DNA from: Thermoflexus sp.
Lineage (GTDB): Bacteria; Chloroflexota; Anaerolineae; Thermoflexales; Thermoflexaceae
Assembly (NCBI GenBank): GCA_017743605.1
Contig: JAGHYO010000029.1
Location: 1-15,147 of the forward strand
Reading direction: 5' to 3'
Length of the DNA: 15,147 nt
In this document: one piece after another, positions 1-7,753 of the stretch
Layout: every line of letters begins with the position of its first letter
How positions within the stretch are numbered: the stretch's first letter is position 1
Notes under the pieces: model-generated
The model's database searches: none
Told to the model about the DNA's origin: nothing
Seen by the model: only the letters and a program-made list of their open reading frames with translations
Program-made: the position numbers and the translations under genes

Positions 1-170
1 TCCGGCGTCGGAAGGCCGATCGGAAGGCTCGAAGCCGCGTGGAGCGGTTCTTCGGGTGGCTGAAAGGGGGGTTCCGAAGGCTGACGGTTCGGCACGAAAG
101 GCGGCTGTCCACGTTCCTGGCCTTCGTCCTCCTCGCCTGCTTCCTCATCGCCTGGAGAATTTTGAGATGA
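1..170 (+). mobile_element. IS transposase, C-terminal fragment at contig edge
   Basis: An open frame enters from the left edge (first full codon at 3) and ends at TGA 168-170, giving about 55 residues. It contains VERFFGWLK followed by an Arg-rich stretch (RRLTVRHERR) and a hydrophobic tail ending IAWRIL. This is the usual C-terminal layout of DDE transposases of the IS4/IS5 type, where the Glu of VERFF is the third catalytic acid. The N-terminal catalytic part and the left end of the element lie outside the window. The right terminal repeat cannot be defined without the left end, but it should lie just after 170. Contig ends often fall in IS copies because they are repeated in the genome. 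The family call is moderate; the transposase call is fairly firm. Confidence 0.75.
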
Positions 171-291
171 GTTCCACCACTGTCCATTTACAGGACCAGC
201 CGCCCCAGGAGGCCTGCACGCCGGTCGTTCCAGCGACGAAGAAGCCCATCATCAGGATCACGGCGAAAATCACGAGCCCCAGACGCTTCAT
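145..291 (-). CDS. Small signal-peptide protein (48 aa), 3' end possibly IS-truncated
   Basis: ATG at 291 is preceded on the minus strand by GGAGGT about six bases upstream, a strong ribosome binding site. The product starts MKRLGLVIFAVILMMGFFVAG and continues to an Ala-x-Ala-like site (GVQAS), a textbook signal peptide or single membrane helix. Only about 21 residues follow before TGA at 145-147. The gene lies 12 bp downstream of the stop of the membrane-anchored protein at 304-1167, so the two are probably co-transcribed. Its last eight or so codons overlap the transposase reading frame on the other strand. The original C-terminus may therefore have been replaced when the IS inserted. No family is recognised. 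Confidence 0.55.
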   Translation of the reverse strand: MKRLGLVIFAVILMMGFFVAGTTGVQASWGGWSCKWTVVELISKFSRR

Positions 292-303
292 TGCCTCACC
301 TCC

Positions 304-1167
304 TCACCGAGCTGAAATCCACCCGATGCGCTGACACCGCTGTTCCGTCTCCGCGGAAAGGCGCAACGCCTCCCTTCGCTCCTCGACCATCACCGGCCCC
401 CGGATCTCTTCATATTCCGTCCACCGGGCTTGTTCCTTCATCTCCGAACGCCCCAGCGCATACACTACCCACCCCGCCGGGTCTACTCCCAGCACCCATA
501 CCCGCTGACCTCCATCCGGCATCTCCTCCACCCGTTCCCAGCGCTGAATCCATGAAGGGACTTCCCCCCTGGCCGGGAGCAATGGAAGGTTGGGTTCCGG
601 AGTGGGGAAAGTCATTCGGCCCGTCAACCGGTAGCCCGAGGATTCCAGCCGCTCGACAATCACCCGAGAGGGCAACCACGTCTGCAACACCGAGGCCTTC
701 AGACCCGGCTGCTTCCGAAAGCAGAGTGGGGGATCCGAATTGTAGAAGCTCCGCTCCTCCCCTTGGTCCGCCAGAGATTCATACCGGAGAAGGCCCCGAG
801 GGTCTACTTCCCGTGTGTAAACCTGCACCGGATAGCCGTCGGAGCCGGTGAGGGCGACCCGCTCAACCCGATACCGTTGCTCCTGAACGGACTCAGGCCC
901 GTCTGCGATCCGAAGGCGAACCTGCACTTCCTGACGCACCGTCCGCCGCGGGAATTCCGTCGCATAACGGATGAAGGGGGGCAGCTCGAAAGATGCGGCA
1001 GATGAGGAACCGAAGAGGAAAGCATCGGAGGCGGGAGTGGGAGCAGGATCCGGCGTTGGCGGCTGGGTGTGAAAGTCCAACTGCTTCCATCCCCCCAGGC
1101 TCAGTATAAGCCCCGCCAAGCCCGCCCCCAGAATCCAAAGACGAAAGGCAGAAGACCTACGACCCAT
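304..1167 (-). CDS. Membrane-anchored extracytoplasmic protein of unknown function
   Basis: The product has 287 residues from the ATG at 1167, chosen because GGGAGGAAG lies just upstream; an in-frame ATG at 1269 would add 34 residues but has no such site. The N-terminus (MGRRSSAFRLW, then a hydrophobic run at about residues 9-25) is an uncleaved anchor or signal peptide. It is followed by a Pro/Thr linker (TQPPTPDPAPTP) and an extracytoplasmic domain rich in beta-type alternation (YRVERVAL, YPVQVYTREVD, GYRLTGRMTF, WVVYALGRSE). The repeated antiparallel-strand pattern recalls LolA/RseB-like folds, but I see no diagnostic motif, so this is only a suggestion. It is transcribed away from guaA and followed closely by the small ORF at 145-291. 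Confidence 0.75.
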   Translation of the reverse strand: MGRRSSAFRLWILGAGLAGLILSLGGWKQLDFHTQPPTPDPAPTPASDAFLFGSSSAASFELPPFIRYATEFPRRTVRQEVQVRLRIADGPESVQEQRYRVERVALTGSDGYPVQVYTREVDPRGLLRYESLADQGEERSFYNSDPPLCFRKQPGLKASVLQTWLPSRVIVERLESSGYRLTGRMTFPTPEPNLPLLPARGEVPSWIQRWERVEEMPDGGQRVWVLGVDPAGWVVYALGRSEMKEQARWTEYEEIRGPVMVEERREALRLSAETEQRCQRIGWISAR

Positions 1168-1195
1168 CTTCGCTTCCTCCCTATTACGATCTATC

Positions 1196-1224
1196 TCCAT
1201 AAGACCCTGGCCGCCCGCTGTCAA
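1196..1224 (-). promoter_or_regulatory. Probable sigma-70-type promoter for the 304-1167 gene
   Basis: On the minus strand a perfect TTGACA (1224-1219) is followed after 17 bases by TATGGA (1201-1196), a weak -10 sharing the first three bases of the consensus. The start of transcription would be near 1189, about 20 bases before the ATG at 1167. The -35 and spacing are good; the -10 is the weak point. Confidence 0.5.
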
Positions 1225-1233
1225 TGCCCATTC

Positions 1234-1264
1234 TGCCAACTCCGGTTGGCATTTTGCCAACTCC
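1234..1264. promoter_or_regulatory. Operator-like palindrome with repeated half-site
   Basis: TGCCAACTCC occurs twice, at 1234-1243 and 1255-1264, exactly 21 bp apart (two helical turns). Between them GTTGGC at 1245-1250 pairs with either copy. The better palindrome is GTTGGCA-TTT-TGCCAAC at 1245-1261, with perfect 7-bp arms. It lies just upstream of the minus-strand -35 at 1219-1224 and in the shared region with guaA, so it could be a regulator site for either gene. The regulator is unknown. Confidence 0.45.
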
Positions 1265-1267
1265 TCC

Positions 1268-1551
1268 ATCCCACCCCCTCAGGCCCCTTACGGATGCGGT
1301 GAGGTCCCCGCTATATGGCTGCTTCCAAAACGGGCCGCCGCGAGGACTGCACAGGTCCCTTCGGGCCCTCCCGCTCCCACGTCGGTCCGTTCTCGGACAT
1401 CGGATCGTCCGCCAGCCGGCTTTTTCGGCGCCCAGGCCGGATTCGGTCGTCCCACCCGGTGGTATCATGCCGTTGGGGGTCCGGAGCATGCCTCCGGTCC
1501 GGCCTTCAAGGCCGTCAAGAGTCTTTCAGCGGAGGAACAGAGGTCCCGGAG
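1268..1551. other. guaA upstream region with two small hairpins
   Basis: There is no convincing gene here; the guaA frame is open upstream but that extension is unlike GuaA. Two adjacent hairpins lie close to the start: CCGGAG-catgc-CTCCGG at 1481-1497 and CGGCC-ttcaa-GGCCG at 1500-1514. GGAGG at 1531-1535 lies 16 bases before the guaA ATG, which is far for a Shine-Dalgarno. I found no strong promoter; TATATG near 1311 is only a weak -10 candidate. No guanine-riboswitch core was recognised. Confidence 0.35.
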
Positions 1552-3105
1552 ATGTCGCCCCATTCCGCCCACGATGCCATCGCGGTGCTCGACTTCGGCT
1601 CCCAGTATGCGCAGCTGATCGTCCGCCGCATCCGGGAGGCCGGCGTCTACGCCGAGCTGTTCCCGTGGGACGCGGACCCCGCCGAGGTCCTCGCCATGCA
1701 GCCGAAGGGCTTCGTCCTCTCAGGCGGTCCGGCCAGCGTCTACGAGCCCGGCGCCCCCTCTCTTCCCCCTTATGTCCTGGAGAGCGGCCGGCCGGTGCTC
1801 GGGATCTGCTACGGGATGCAGCTGCTGGCCCACGCCCTGGGCGGGCGGGTGGCCCCGGCCCCGGCTCGGGAATACGGTCGAGCGGAAGTGGAGCTCCTGG
1901 AGCCGGAGGATCCCCTCTGGCACATGCTGCCCTCCCCCATGACTGTCTGGATGTCCCACGGGGACCGGGTGGAGGCGCTTCCTCCCGGCTTCCGCGCCAT
2001 GGCCTGCTCCCCCAACGCCCCCTTCGCGGCCATCGGCGACCCAGCCCGCTGCCTCTACGGCGTGCAGTTCCACCCCGAGGTCGCCCACACGCCTCTGGGC
2101 CGGGAGCTGCTGCGCCGCTTCGCGGTGGCGCTGTGCGGCGGTCGGCCCACCTGGACCCCCCGGGCGATCGCCGAGGAGCAGATCGCACGGATCCGGGAGC
2201 GGGTAGGTAGGGAACGCGTGCTCTGCGCGGTCTCCGGGGGCGTGGACTCCACGGTGACTGCGGTGCTGGTCCACCGGGCGGTGGGCGAGCAGCTCCAGTG
2301 CCTCTTCGTGGACACCGGGCTGCTGCGCAGGGGGGAAGGGGAGGAGGTGGTGGCCGCCCTGCGGGCCCTGGGGCTGCCGGTGGCCGCCGTGAACGCCGCC
2401 GAGGCCTTCCTGGAGGCCCTACGAGGGGTCACCGATCCCGAGGAGAAGCGGGTGCGGATCGGCCACACCTTCATCGCCGTCTTCACCGAGCAGGCCCGCC
2501 AGTTGGGTCCCTTCCGGTTCCTGGCCCAGGGCACCCTCTACCCCGACGTCATCGAGAGCCGGGCGCCGGAGCGGCGGGCGGCCGCCCGGATCAAAACCCA
2601 TCACAACGTCGGCGGGCTCCCCCCCGATCTCTCCTTCGAGCTCATCGAGCCCCTGCGGTATCTCTTCAAGGACGAGGTCCGCGCCCTGGGGGCGCATCTG
2701 GGGATCCCGGAGGTCCTGCTGCGCCGGCAGCCCTTCCCGGGCCCTGGGCTGGCCGTGCGCTGCGTCGGGGAGGTCACCTGGGAGCGGCTGGAGCGGTTGC
2801 GGGCCGCCGACGCCATCGTGCAGGAGGAGCTGGATCGCTCCGGATGGGCCGATCGGGTCGCCCAGGCCTTCGCGGTATTGCTGCCGGTGCGCAGCGTGGG
2901 CGTGATGGGGGACGCCCGGACCTACGAGGAGGTGGTGGCGGTGCGGGCGGTGGCCACCGAGGACTTCATGACCGCCGCCTGGGTCCCCCTGCCCCATGAG
3001 ATGCTGGACCGCATCGCCACGCGGATCGTGAACGAGGTCCCCGGGGTGAACCGGGTGCTGTATGACATCACGAACAAACCCCCAGCCACCATCGAGTGGG
3101 AATGA
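1552..3105 (+). CDS. guaA: GMP synthase (glutamine-hydrolysing)
   Basis: A 517-residue protein, close to the usual ~525. It converts XMP, ATP and glutamine to GMP in the cytosol, the last step of guanine nucleotide synthesis. The N-terminal class I glutamine amidotransferase domain (about 8-195) has the nucleophile Cys86 in GICYGMQ and the His174/Glu176 pair in FHPEVAH. The ATP pyrophosphatase domain has the P-loop SGGVDST at 228-234. The C-terminal dimerisation domain has RQPFPGPGLAVR near 392-403 and ends with the conserved ITNKPPATIEWE. The start at 1552 gives the family N-terminus shortly before AVLDFGSQYAQLI; a longer in-frame extension from 1315 is unlike the family. All key residues are intact. 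The gene is divergent from 304-1167 and lies 78 bp before the broken response regulator. Confidence 0.98.
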   Translation: MSPHSAHDAIAVLDFGSQYAQLIVRRIREAGVYAELFPWDADPAEVLAMQPKGFVLSGGPASVYEPGAPSLPPYVLESGRPVLGICYGMQLLAHALGGRVAPAPAREYGRAEVELLEPEDPLWHMLPSPMTVWMSHGDRVEALPPGFRAMACSPNAPFAAIGDPARCLYGVQFHPEVAHTPLGRELLRRFAVALCGGRPTWTPRAIAEEQIARIRERVGRERVLCAVSGGVDSTVTAVLVHRAVGEQLQCLFVDTGLLRRGEGEEVVAALRALGLPVAAVNAAEAFLEALRGVTDPEEKRVRIGHTFIAVFTEQARQLGPFRFLAQGTLYPDVIESRAPERRAAARIKTHHNVGGLPPDLSFELIEPLRYLFKDEVRALGAHLGIPEVLLRRQPFPGPGLAVRCVGEVTWERLERLRAADAIVQEELDRSGWADRVAQAFAVLLPVRSVGVMGDARTYEEVVAVRAVATEDFMTAAWVPLPHEMLDRIATRIVNEVPGVNRVLYDITNKPPATIEWE

Positions 3106-3183
3106 GAAGCGCAAGGATATGAGCAGACCTTAGGATGAATGCCATCGCGCTGTTCAACCCTCGAAAACACGGAGGGGATTCCC

Positions 3184-3903
3184 ATGGCCTTGCACCGACC
3201 CCGTATCCTGCTGGTGGATGACGAACCCGACCTGCTGGCAGAACTGAGGCCCATCATAGAGCGCGCCGGCTTTCAGGTGCTCACCGCTCGTCACGGCGAA
3301 GAAGCTCTGGAGCGCATTGCCAAGGAGCGACCGGACCTGGTGGTGCTGGACGTGCTTATGCCCCGGCTCGACGGGCGCGAGGTGCTGCGCCGTCTGCGTC
3401 AGGCTGGGGACTGAACCCCCGTCATCCTGCTCACTCGGGTGGGCACGCCGGCAGAACGCGCGCTCAGCCTGCTGGAGGGAGCGGATGATTATCTCAACAA
3501 GCCCTTCGAGCCGCTGGAACTGATCGCCCGCATCCAGGCCGTGCTGCGGCGCATGCGGCGCGGTGAGCCCCCACTGTGGGCTTTCCGCTACCTGGTGTGT
3601 GGAGAGCTAGTGCTGGATCGCCAGGCGCGACAGGTGCGACGGGCTGGCCGAGAGCTGACTCTCACGCCCCGCGCTTTCGCATTGCTGAAGTTCCTGATGC
3701 TGCATCCGGGCGAAGTGATCTCACGGGAACGCTTATTGGACCAATTGTGGAGCTGGGCACACCCGGTGGGGACACGAGCGGTGGACATCCGGGTGGCAGA
3801 ACTGCGCAAGGAGCTGAGCGACGATCCGGAGAGGCCTCGTTACATCGAGACGGTGGTGGGCCAGGGGTACCGATTCATTCGCGAGGTGAAGGGAGAGCCA
3901 TGA
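3184..3903 (+). pseudogene. OmpR/PhoB-family response regulator interrupted by in-frame TGA
   Basis: From ATG 3184 (GGAGGGG at 3171-3177) the frame encodes a receiver domain with the acidic pair in ILLVDDEP, the phospho-acceptor Asp in VVLDVLMP, the Thr in VILLTR and the Lys in NKPFEP. A winged-helix DNA-binding domain follows (RELTLTPRAFALLKFL ... VGQGYRFI). TGA at 3412-3414 (codon 77 of 240) interrupts the receiver between RQAGD and TPVILLT, and the frame resumes at once with no shift. Homologues usually have a polar residue at this loop position; CGA to TGA is a simple route. Without readthrough only a truncated receiver is made. Reinitiation at GTG 3439 would give a DNA-binding fragment lacking the phosphorylation site. 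The ATGA overlap with the kinase shows an ancestral operon. Confidence 0.88.
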
Positions 3904-4831
3904 AGGGCAATTGGCCCGCGGCGCTGGCCACGGGGCCGGCTCTGATGGGGCTGGCGCTGTCGGCATTGCTATCGCACGATGTGCTGCCCAACTGGATTCT
4001 AGTTGGCACCTACCAGATGGATCTGGCCGCGCTGGCGGTCGGGGCCGGTGTGCTGCTCAGTATCACAGGATGGGGGATTCTGGGGCTACGGAAATGGATC
4101 GGGCGTCAAGTGGTAGAAGCCCGCGCGGCAGAACGGGAAGCCCACGCAGCGGCCTATCGGCGGTTTCTGCGACGGCTGGATCACGAGCTCAAAAACTCAC
4201 TGGCGATCATGCGCCTGGGGGTGGCCAATCTCCAGAATCGCATGGCGCTGTCATCCGGGGAAGAGGATTCGCTGACATGTTTAGGTGAGCAGGTGCGACG
4301 GCTGGAAGGTTTGACGACAGGGCTGCGCTGGCTGGCGGAGTTAGACGAGCTGGAGCTGGAAGGGGAGTCGGTGGACCTGCAGGCGGTGCTGGAGGAGGCG
4401 CTGGCTAAGGTGAGTGGACCGGATGTATGGCCGGGACGGGAGGTAGACGTGCAGTTGCAGCGGGTGCCATGGCCGGTGGGGCGAGTGTGGGGAGACCGGG
4501 ATTACTGGTGGTGGTCTTTCGCAACCTGCTGGACAACGCCCTCAAGTTCACGCGGGCGGGCGATCGGGTGGAAGTGCGGGTTATGGAAGACGGGGAATGG
4601 GCTGTGGTGGAGGTGGCGGACACCGGGCCAGGCATCCCGGCGGAGGAGTTGCCTCACATCTTCGAGGAACTGTACCGGGGGAGTAACGCCCGGGGCATAC
4701 CCGGGAGCGGGCTGGGGTTGGCGCTGGTGCAGCGGATTGTGGCCCTACACGGGGGGGAAGTGACGGTGCGCAGTCGGGAAGGGCAAGGAACGGTGGTAAG
4801 GGTGCGGCTGCCGCTGGCACCGGAGACATAA
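3900..4831 (+). pseudogene. Sensor histidine kinase with one-base frameshift
   Basis: It starts at ATG 3900, overlapping the regulator stop (ATGA). The N-terminus carries two hydrophobic segments (about residues 8-25 and 41-62) with little between them. The HisKA box RRLDHELKNSLAIMRL follows, with phospho-acceptor His95. The frame is lost at about 4500-4504: the upstream frame reads GDRDYWWW, whereas the downstream frame gives LLVVVFRNLLDNALKF (N box), then DTGPGIP (G1) and GSGLGLALV (G2), ending TAA 4829-4831. Joining GDRD to LLVVV needs one extra T in GATTAC, so a one-base deletion is the simplest explanation. No HAMP or PAS domain is visible. As written the kinase lacks its ATP-binding domain. 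It is the partner of the regulator at 3184. Confidence 0.88.
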
Positions 4832-4941
4832 TGCTTCAGATCTGATACATAGCATTTAGAGGTTGTTACGGGCCTGTAACACGGTGGAACATAAGGCGTG
4901 GTAGAGTAGGAGTAGGCTTAAATTACGAGGAGAGATGAGTG

Positions 4942-6906
4942 ATGAGCAATATGTCGTTCCTCTGCCATCCGATTGGTAAGATATTATTTGAGAAAAAACA
5001 CCTTTTTCTCCTTACGTTGTTCGCATCCTTCCTGCTCGGCTGCGGCACCTTCGACGTCGAAGCCCGTCTCATGCGGCCGATGGAGGCCACCGTAACCGCA
5101 CAGGCCGCCTTCACCCCCACGCCCAAACCCAATCTGGGCAAGCTAGCGTATGTCCAAGGCGGCAACATCTGGGTCCAAGCCCTGCCCAACGGTGAGCCCC
5201 GGCGCCTGACAACTGAAGGCCGCAACCATGCCCCTCGCTGGTCCCCCTCCGGCCGATGGCTGGCCTTCCGCAAAGGCGACTACCAAGTCTGGATTGTGCG
5301 CGCCGACGGTGGGGCCGCCTACCCCCTGGACGGAGGCGCGGCGGTGAGTGCCTTCGCCTGGGCACCGGCCCAGGACCGCCTGGCCTACGTGGCCGGGGGC
5401 AGCGAGTTGCGCGTGGCCACTGCTAATGGGGATCAATCGATCACCCTAGTTTCCCCGTCGCCCGGCGTCGAGATCGGCCGGATTGCCTGGAGCCCGGACG
5501 GCGTCTGGTTGGCTTATGAGCAGCGCGAGCTGGAAGCCAGCGGGCCGCCTACGATGGGTCTTTGGAAAGCCTCGGCGGAAGGGGGCGAGCCGGTGCGGCT
5601 CTATCCCAACGCTCAAGCCGACATGGGCGGCCTCATCCTCCACGGGTGGACCGGCGATGGGCGTTTCCTGTTGGTCCAGAGCGACATGAACTCGGCGTCC
5701 CTGCTGGCTGACGGCGCGCCCCTCTACGCCCTGCCGGCGGACAGCGGTCCGCTCGTGAACTTGGCCGAAGCCGTGCTGGCCTACGCGGATTTCATCGCGC
5801 CCCGTCCGGGCACCGACGAGGTGGCCGTGGTTGTCGGCGGGGGGCGTGAGGCGTGGCAAAACAAGTAGCTATCCCTCGTCCGTGCGTCCACCGGCGAGGG
5901 AAGGCTGTTGACTCCTCCCGATCAGGCGATCTCCGCACCGGCCTGGTCGCCGGATGGCCAGCACATTGCCTACACCGCCATGCCCGCAGCGGAAGGTCTG
6001 GCCGGTGGGGAGCCGGCCCGCCAGGCACTGCTGGGGCGGCATCTGTGGGTCATCAACGTTGAGGATGGCCAGAGCCAATCGCTCACCGACGATCCGGCCT
6101 ACCGCGATGAGCATCCCCTCTGGTCTTCCGATGGGCGCCATATCCTCTTTGCCCGCCTGGACGACCAAAATCGGGCTTCCGTGTGGCTGATCTCCGCCGA
6201 TGACGGCGAGCCCCAGCAGGTGGTGAGTGAGCTGACGCCAGCCCCCGAATGGTTCGGCTACTACGGCCACCTCAACTGGGACGATCTCCTGGATTGGTGG
6301 CCCAACACGCGGCATGTCGCTCGCGTCCCGGCGCCCACCCCGCCGGGGTCCCCATCCGAGCCATCCCCCTCGACCCCACAGATTGTCGAAACCTCGGCTA
6401 CACCTGTGGCGTCCACATCCGCCGCCTCGACACAGACCCACAACGGTTTTCCCCAGTTGTATCCGGCACGATACCCGTGCCCACTGCTGTTCGCTCCTAC
6501 CATGCCGTCCTGGAGCAGCTCAGCCACGCGCGCAACGGCGACGCTCGCTGGCGGGTGGAACGCTGGTACCAAGCCCCGGATCGGTTCCGCCAGGAGGTGG
6601 ACAAGCTGGAAGGGCCGCCATCGGCCGCCGGGGACCGCACTTTCGTGCGCAACGGAGACACTGTCTGGCTCTTCATTTCCGACGAGAACCGGGTCGTCAT
6701 CAGCCGGCCTGCTGACCCGAGCTTCGGTCGGCCGGAAGCGGTTCCTGCGGGAAACGGGAGTGGTGCTGGTCCGAGAAGAATACGCTCCTGACGGCACCCT
6801 GGAACAGGCCGTGCGCACCCTAGAGGTTCAGTTCAACGTGGACCTGCCTGCTCACCTGTTCACATTTGAGCCACCGGCAGGGGTTACGGTGGAGGATCAG
6901 AGATGA
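4942..6906 (+). pseudogene. Propeller lipoprotein with C-terminal LolA/RseB-like domain, broken
   Basis: ATG 4942 has AGGAG nine bases upstream. A lipoprotein signal ends at Cys34 (lipobox LLGC), followed by a Thr/Pro linker and TolB/PD40-type blades: RWSPSGRWLAF, AWAPAQDRLAYV, AWSPDGVWLAYE, then AWSPDGQHIAYT and LWSSDGRHILFA. TAG at 5866-5868 (codon 309) interrupts the same frame between WQNK and LSLVRAS. After the propeller a Pro/Ser/Thr linker (about 6325-6420) leads to a second domain, whose first half (SYHAVLEQL ... NGDTVWLFISDENRVVI) is in another frame. The end (RETGVVLVREEYAPDG ... HLFTFEPPAGVTV, stop 6904-6906) is back in the original frame. This tail matches the LolA/RseB-like fold, but the middle of that domain seems deleted near 6715-6745. 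It was probably the sensory or effector partner of the upstream two-component pair. Confidence 0.75.
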
Positions 6907-6970
6907 GGCCTGAGATCCCTCTCTCCCTCCTCGCAAGTGGTTGCCAATGCCAGAAAAAGACTCGCTAAAA

Positions 6971-6989
6971 GGGGGAGGAGAGCTCCCCC
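6971..6989 (-). terminator. Possible terminator hairpin
   Basis: GGGGGAG (6971-6977), loop GAGAG, CTCCCCC (6983-6989): a 7-bp GC stem. On the minus strand it is followed at once by TTTTAGC. That would suit a transcript arriving from the right (glycosyltransferase operon), though it lies about 770 bp beyond that operon's last stop. On the plus strand there is no U-tract. Confidence 0.35.
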
Positions 6990-7296
6990 GTGGGGCGGGG
7001 CGTCTCGGTCATCACCCAAGCCGTGGACCACGGTGACACGTGGGTGCTCCCACGCGCGATGCAGGGGCCGCCCTCCCGGCGGGCCCGGGGCCCAGCCGAC
7101 CGGAGGGACCTGGAGATCGCCGAGGGGATGCGGGGGCACGAAGGGCCGGGCGGGCGGCTGGCGGATGGGGGCTTCGGGTCGGAAGCACTGATCGAACGGC
7201 GGAAGGCGCGCGGCCGGTGTCTTCTCGTTCCGACCTGGCAAAATCGCCCTCGGCGAGGGATTATGAACTCCAAGCTCCCCTTTCACCCAGCGATGC
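6990..7296. other. Unassigned GC-rich non-coding stretch
   Basis: Frames are open on both strands, but none shows a start with a ribosome site, a motif or a plausible composition. Dyads are frequent: CCGTGG-a-CCACGG at 7021-7033, CGTGGG-tgct-CCCACG at 7039-7054 and CCCTC-ggc-GAGGG near 7247-7259. I do not recognise tmRNA, RNase P, SRP RNA or 6S RNA. It may be decayed coding sequence or a structured RNA. Confidence 0.3.
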
Positions 7297-7745
7297 GAGC
7301 CAAAGCTTTCGCCCCGCTACCCTGTTTTCGATGGCACAGGGGTCGAGACGGACGCTGCTCTCACGAAAACAGCTTTTGGTAGGAGGGGCTTTCGCCCCGA
7401 ACCTTCGCCTTCGATGGCACAGAAGTCGCGGCGGAAGCCGCCCCTACAAAAACGGCTGTTGTTAGGAGGGTCTTTCGCCCCGAACCTTCGTCTTTGGTGG
7501 CTCAAAAGTCGCGGCGAAAGCCGCTCCTACGAAATGAATTTTCGTATAGGATGGGCTTTCACCCCGAACCTCTATTTTCGATGCCTGCGAGGCCACAGTG
7601 GAAACCGTTCCTGCAACCCAAACCGTGTCTTCTCGATCCTGCAAGGGTCGCGGCGAAAGCCGCTCCTAGGGGATGAATTTCTCGGAGGAGGGCTTTTGCC
7701 CCGAACCCCGTCTTCGATCCCGCACGGTCGTGGCTCCTGCAGGCG
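7297..7745. repeat. Approximately 83-bp tandem array of REP-like palindromes
   Basis: Units begin near 7298, 7381, 7464 and 7548 (spacing 83, 83, 84), with an extra half unit at about 7630-7685 and a last partial unit from 7686. Each unit holds two short hairpins of opposite polarity. The first is AGGAGGGGC-tttc-GCCCC (for example stem 7385-7389 with 7394-7398). The second is GCGGC-gaaa-GCCGC followed by TCCTA (7511-7529), essentially the reverse complement of the first. A 22-bp core is identical at 7508-7529 and 7647-7668. The units differ by point changes, so the array is old or diverged. The alternating palindromes resemble REP/BIME elements. Short open frames through the array are by-products of the repeat. 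Confidence 0.8.
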
Positions 7746-7753
7746 CGGGACGA

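Noticed and set aside
1268..1551. Purine riboswitch before guaA
   Set aside because: Only short GC hairpins are visible; the conserved three-way-junction core was not recognised.
1224..2210. Long Pro/Arg-rich open frames overlapping guaA on both strands
   Set aside because: They are third-position shadows of guaA in GC-rich DNA, with Arg/Gly/Pro-biased composition and no motifs.
3412..5868. Recoded stops (selenocysteine, UGA=Trp code or amber suppression)
   Set aside because: Clean genes in the window end at normal TGA and TAG codons, the two internal stops differ (TGA, TAG), the same cassette also has frameshifts, and no SECIS-like hairpin was seen after 3414.
7297..7745. CRISPR array
   Set aside because: The period is about 83 bp, the whole unit is repeated with divergence, and there are no unique spacers between identical 25-37-bp repeats. 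No cas gene is present.
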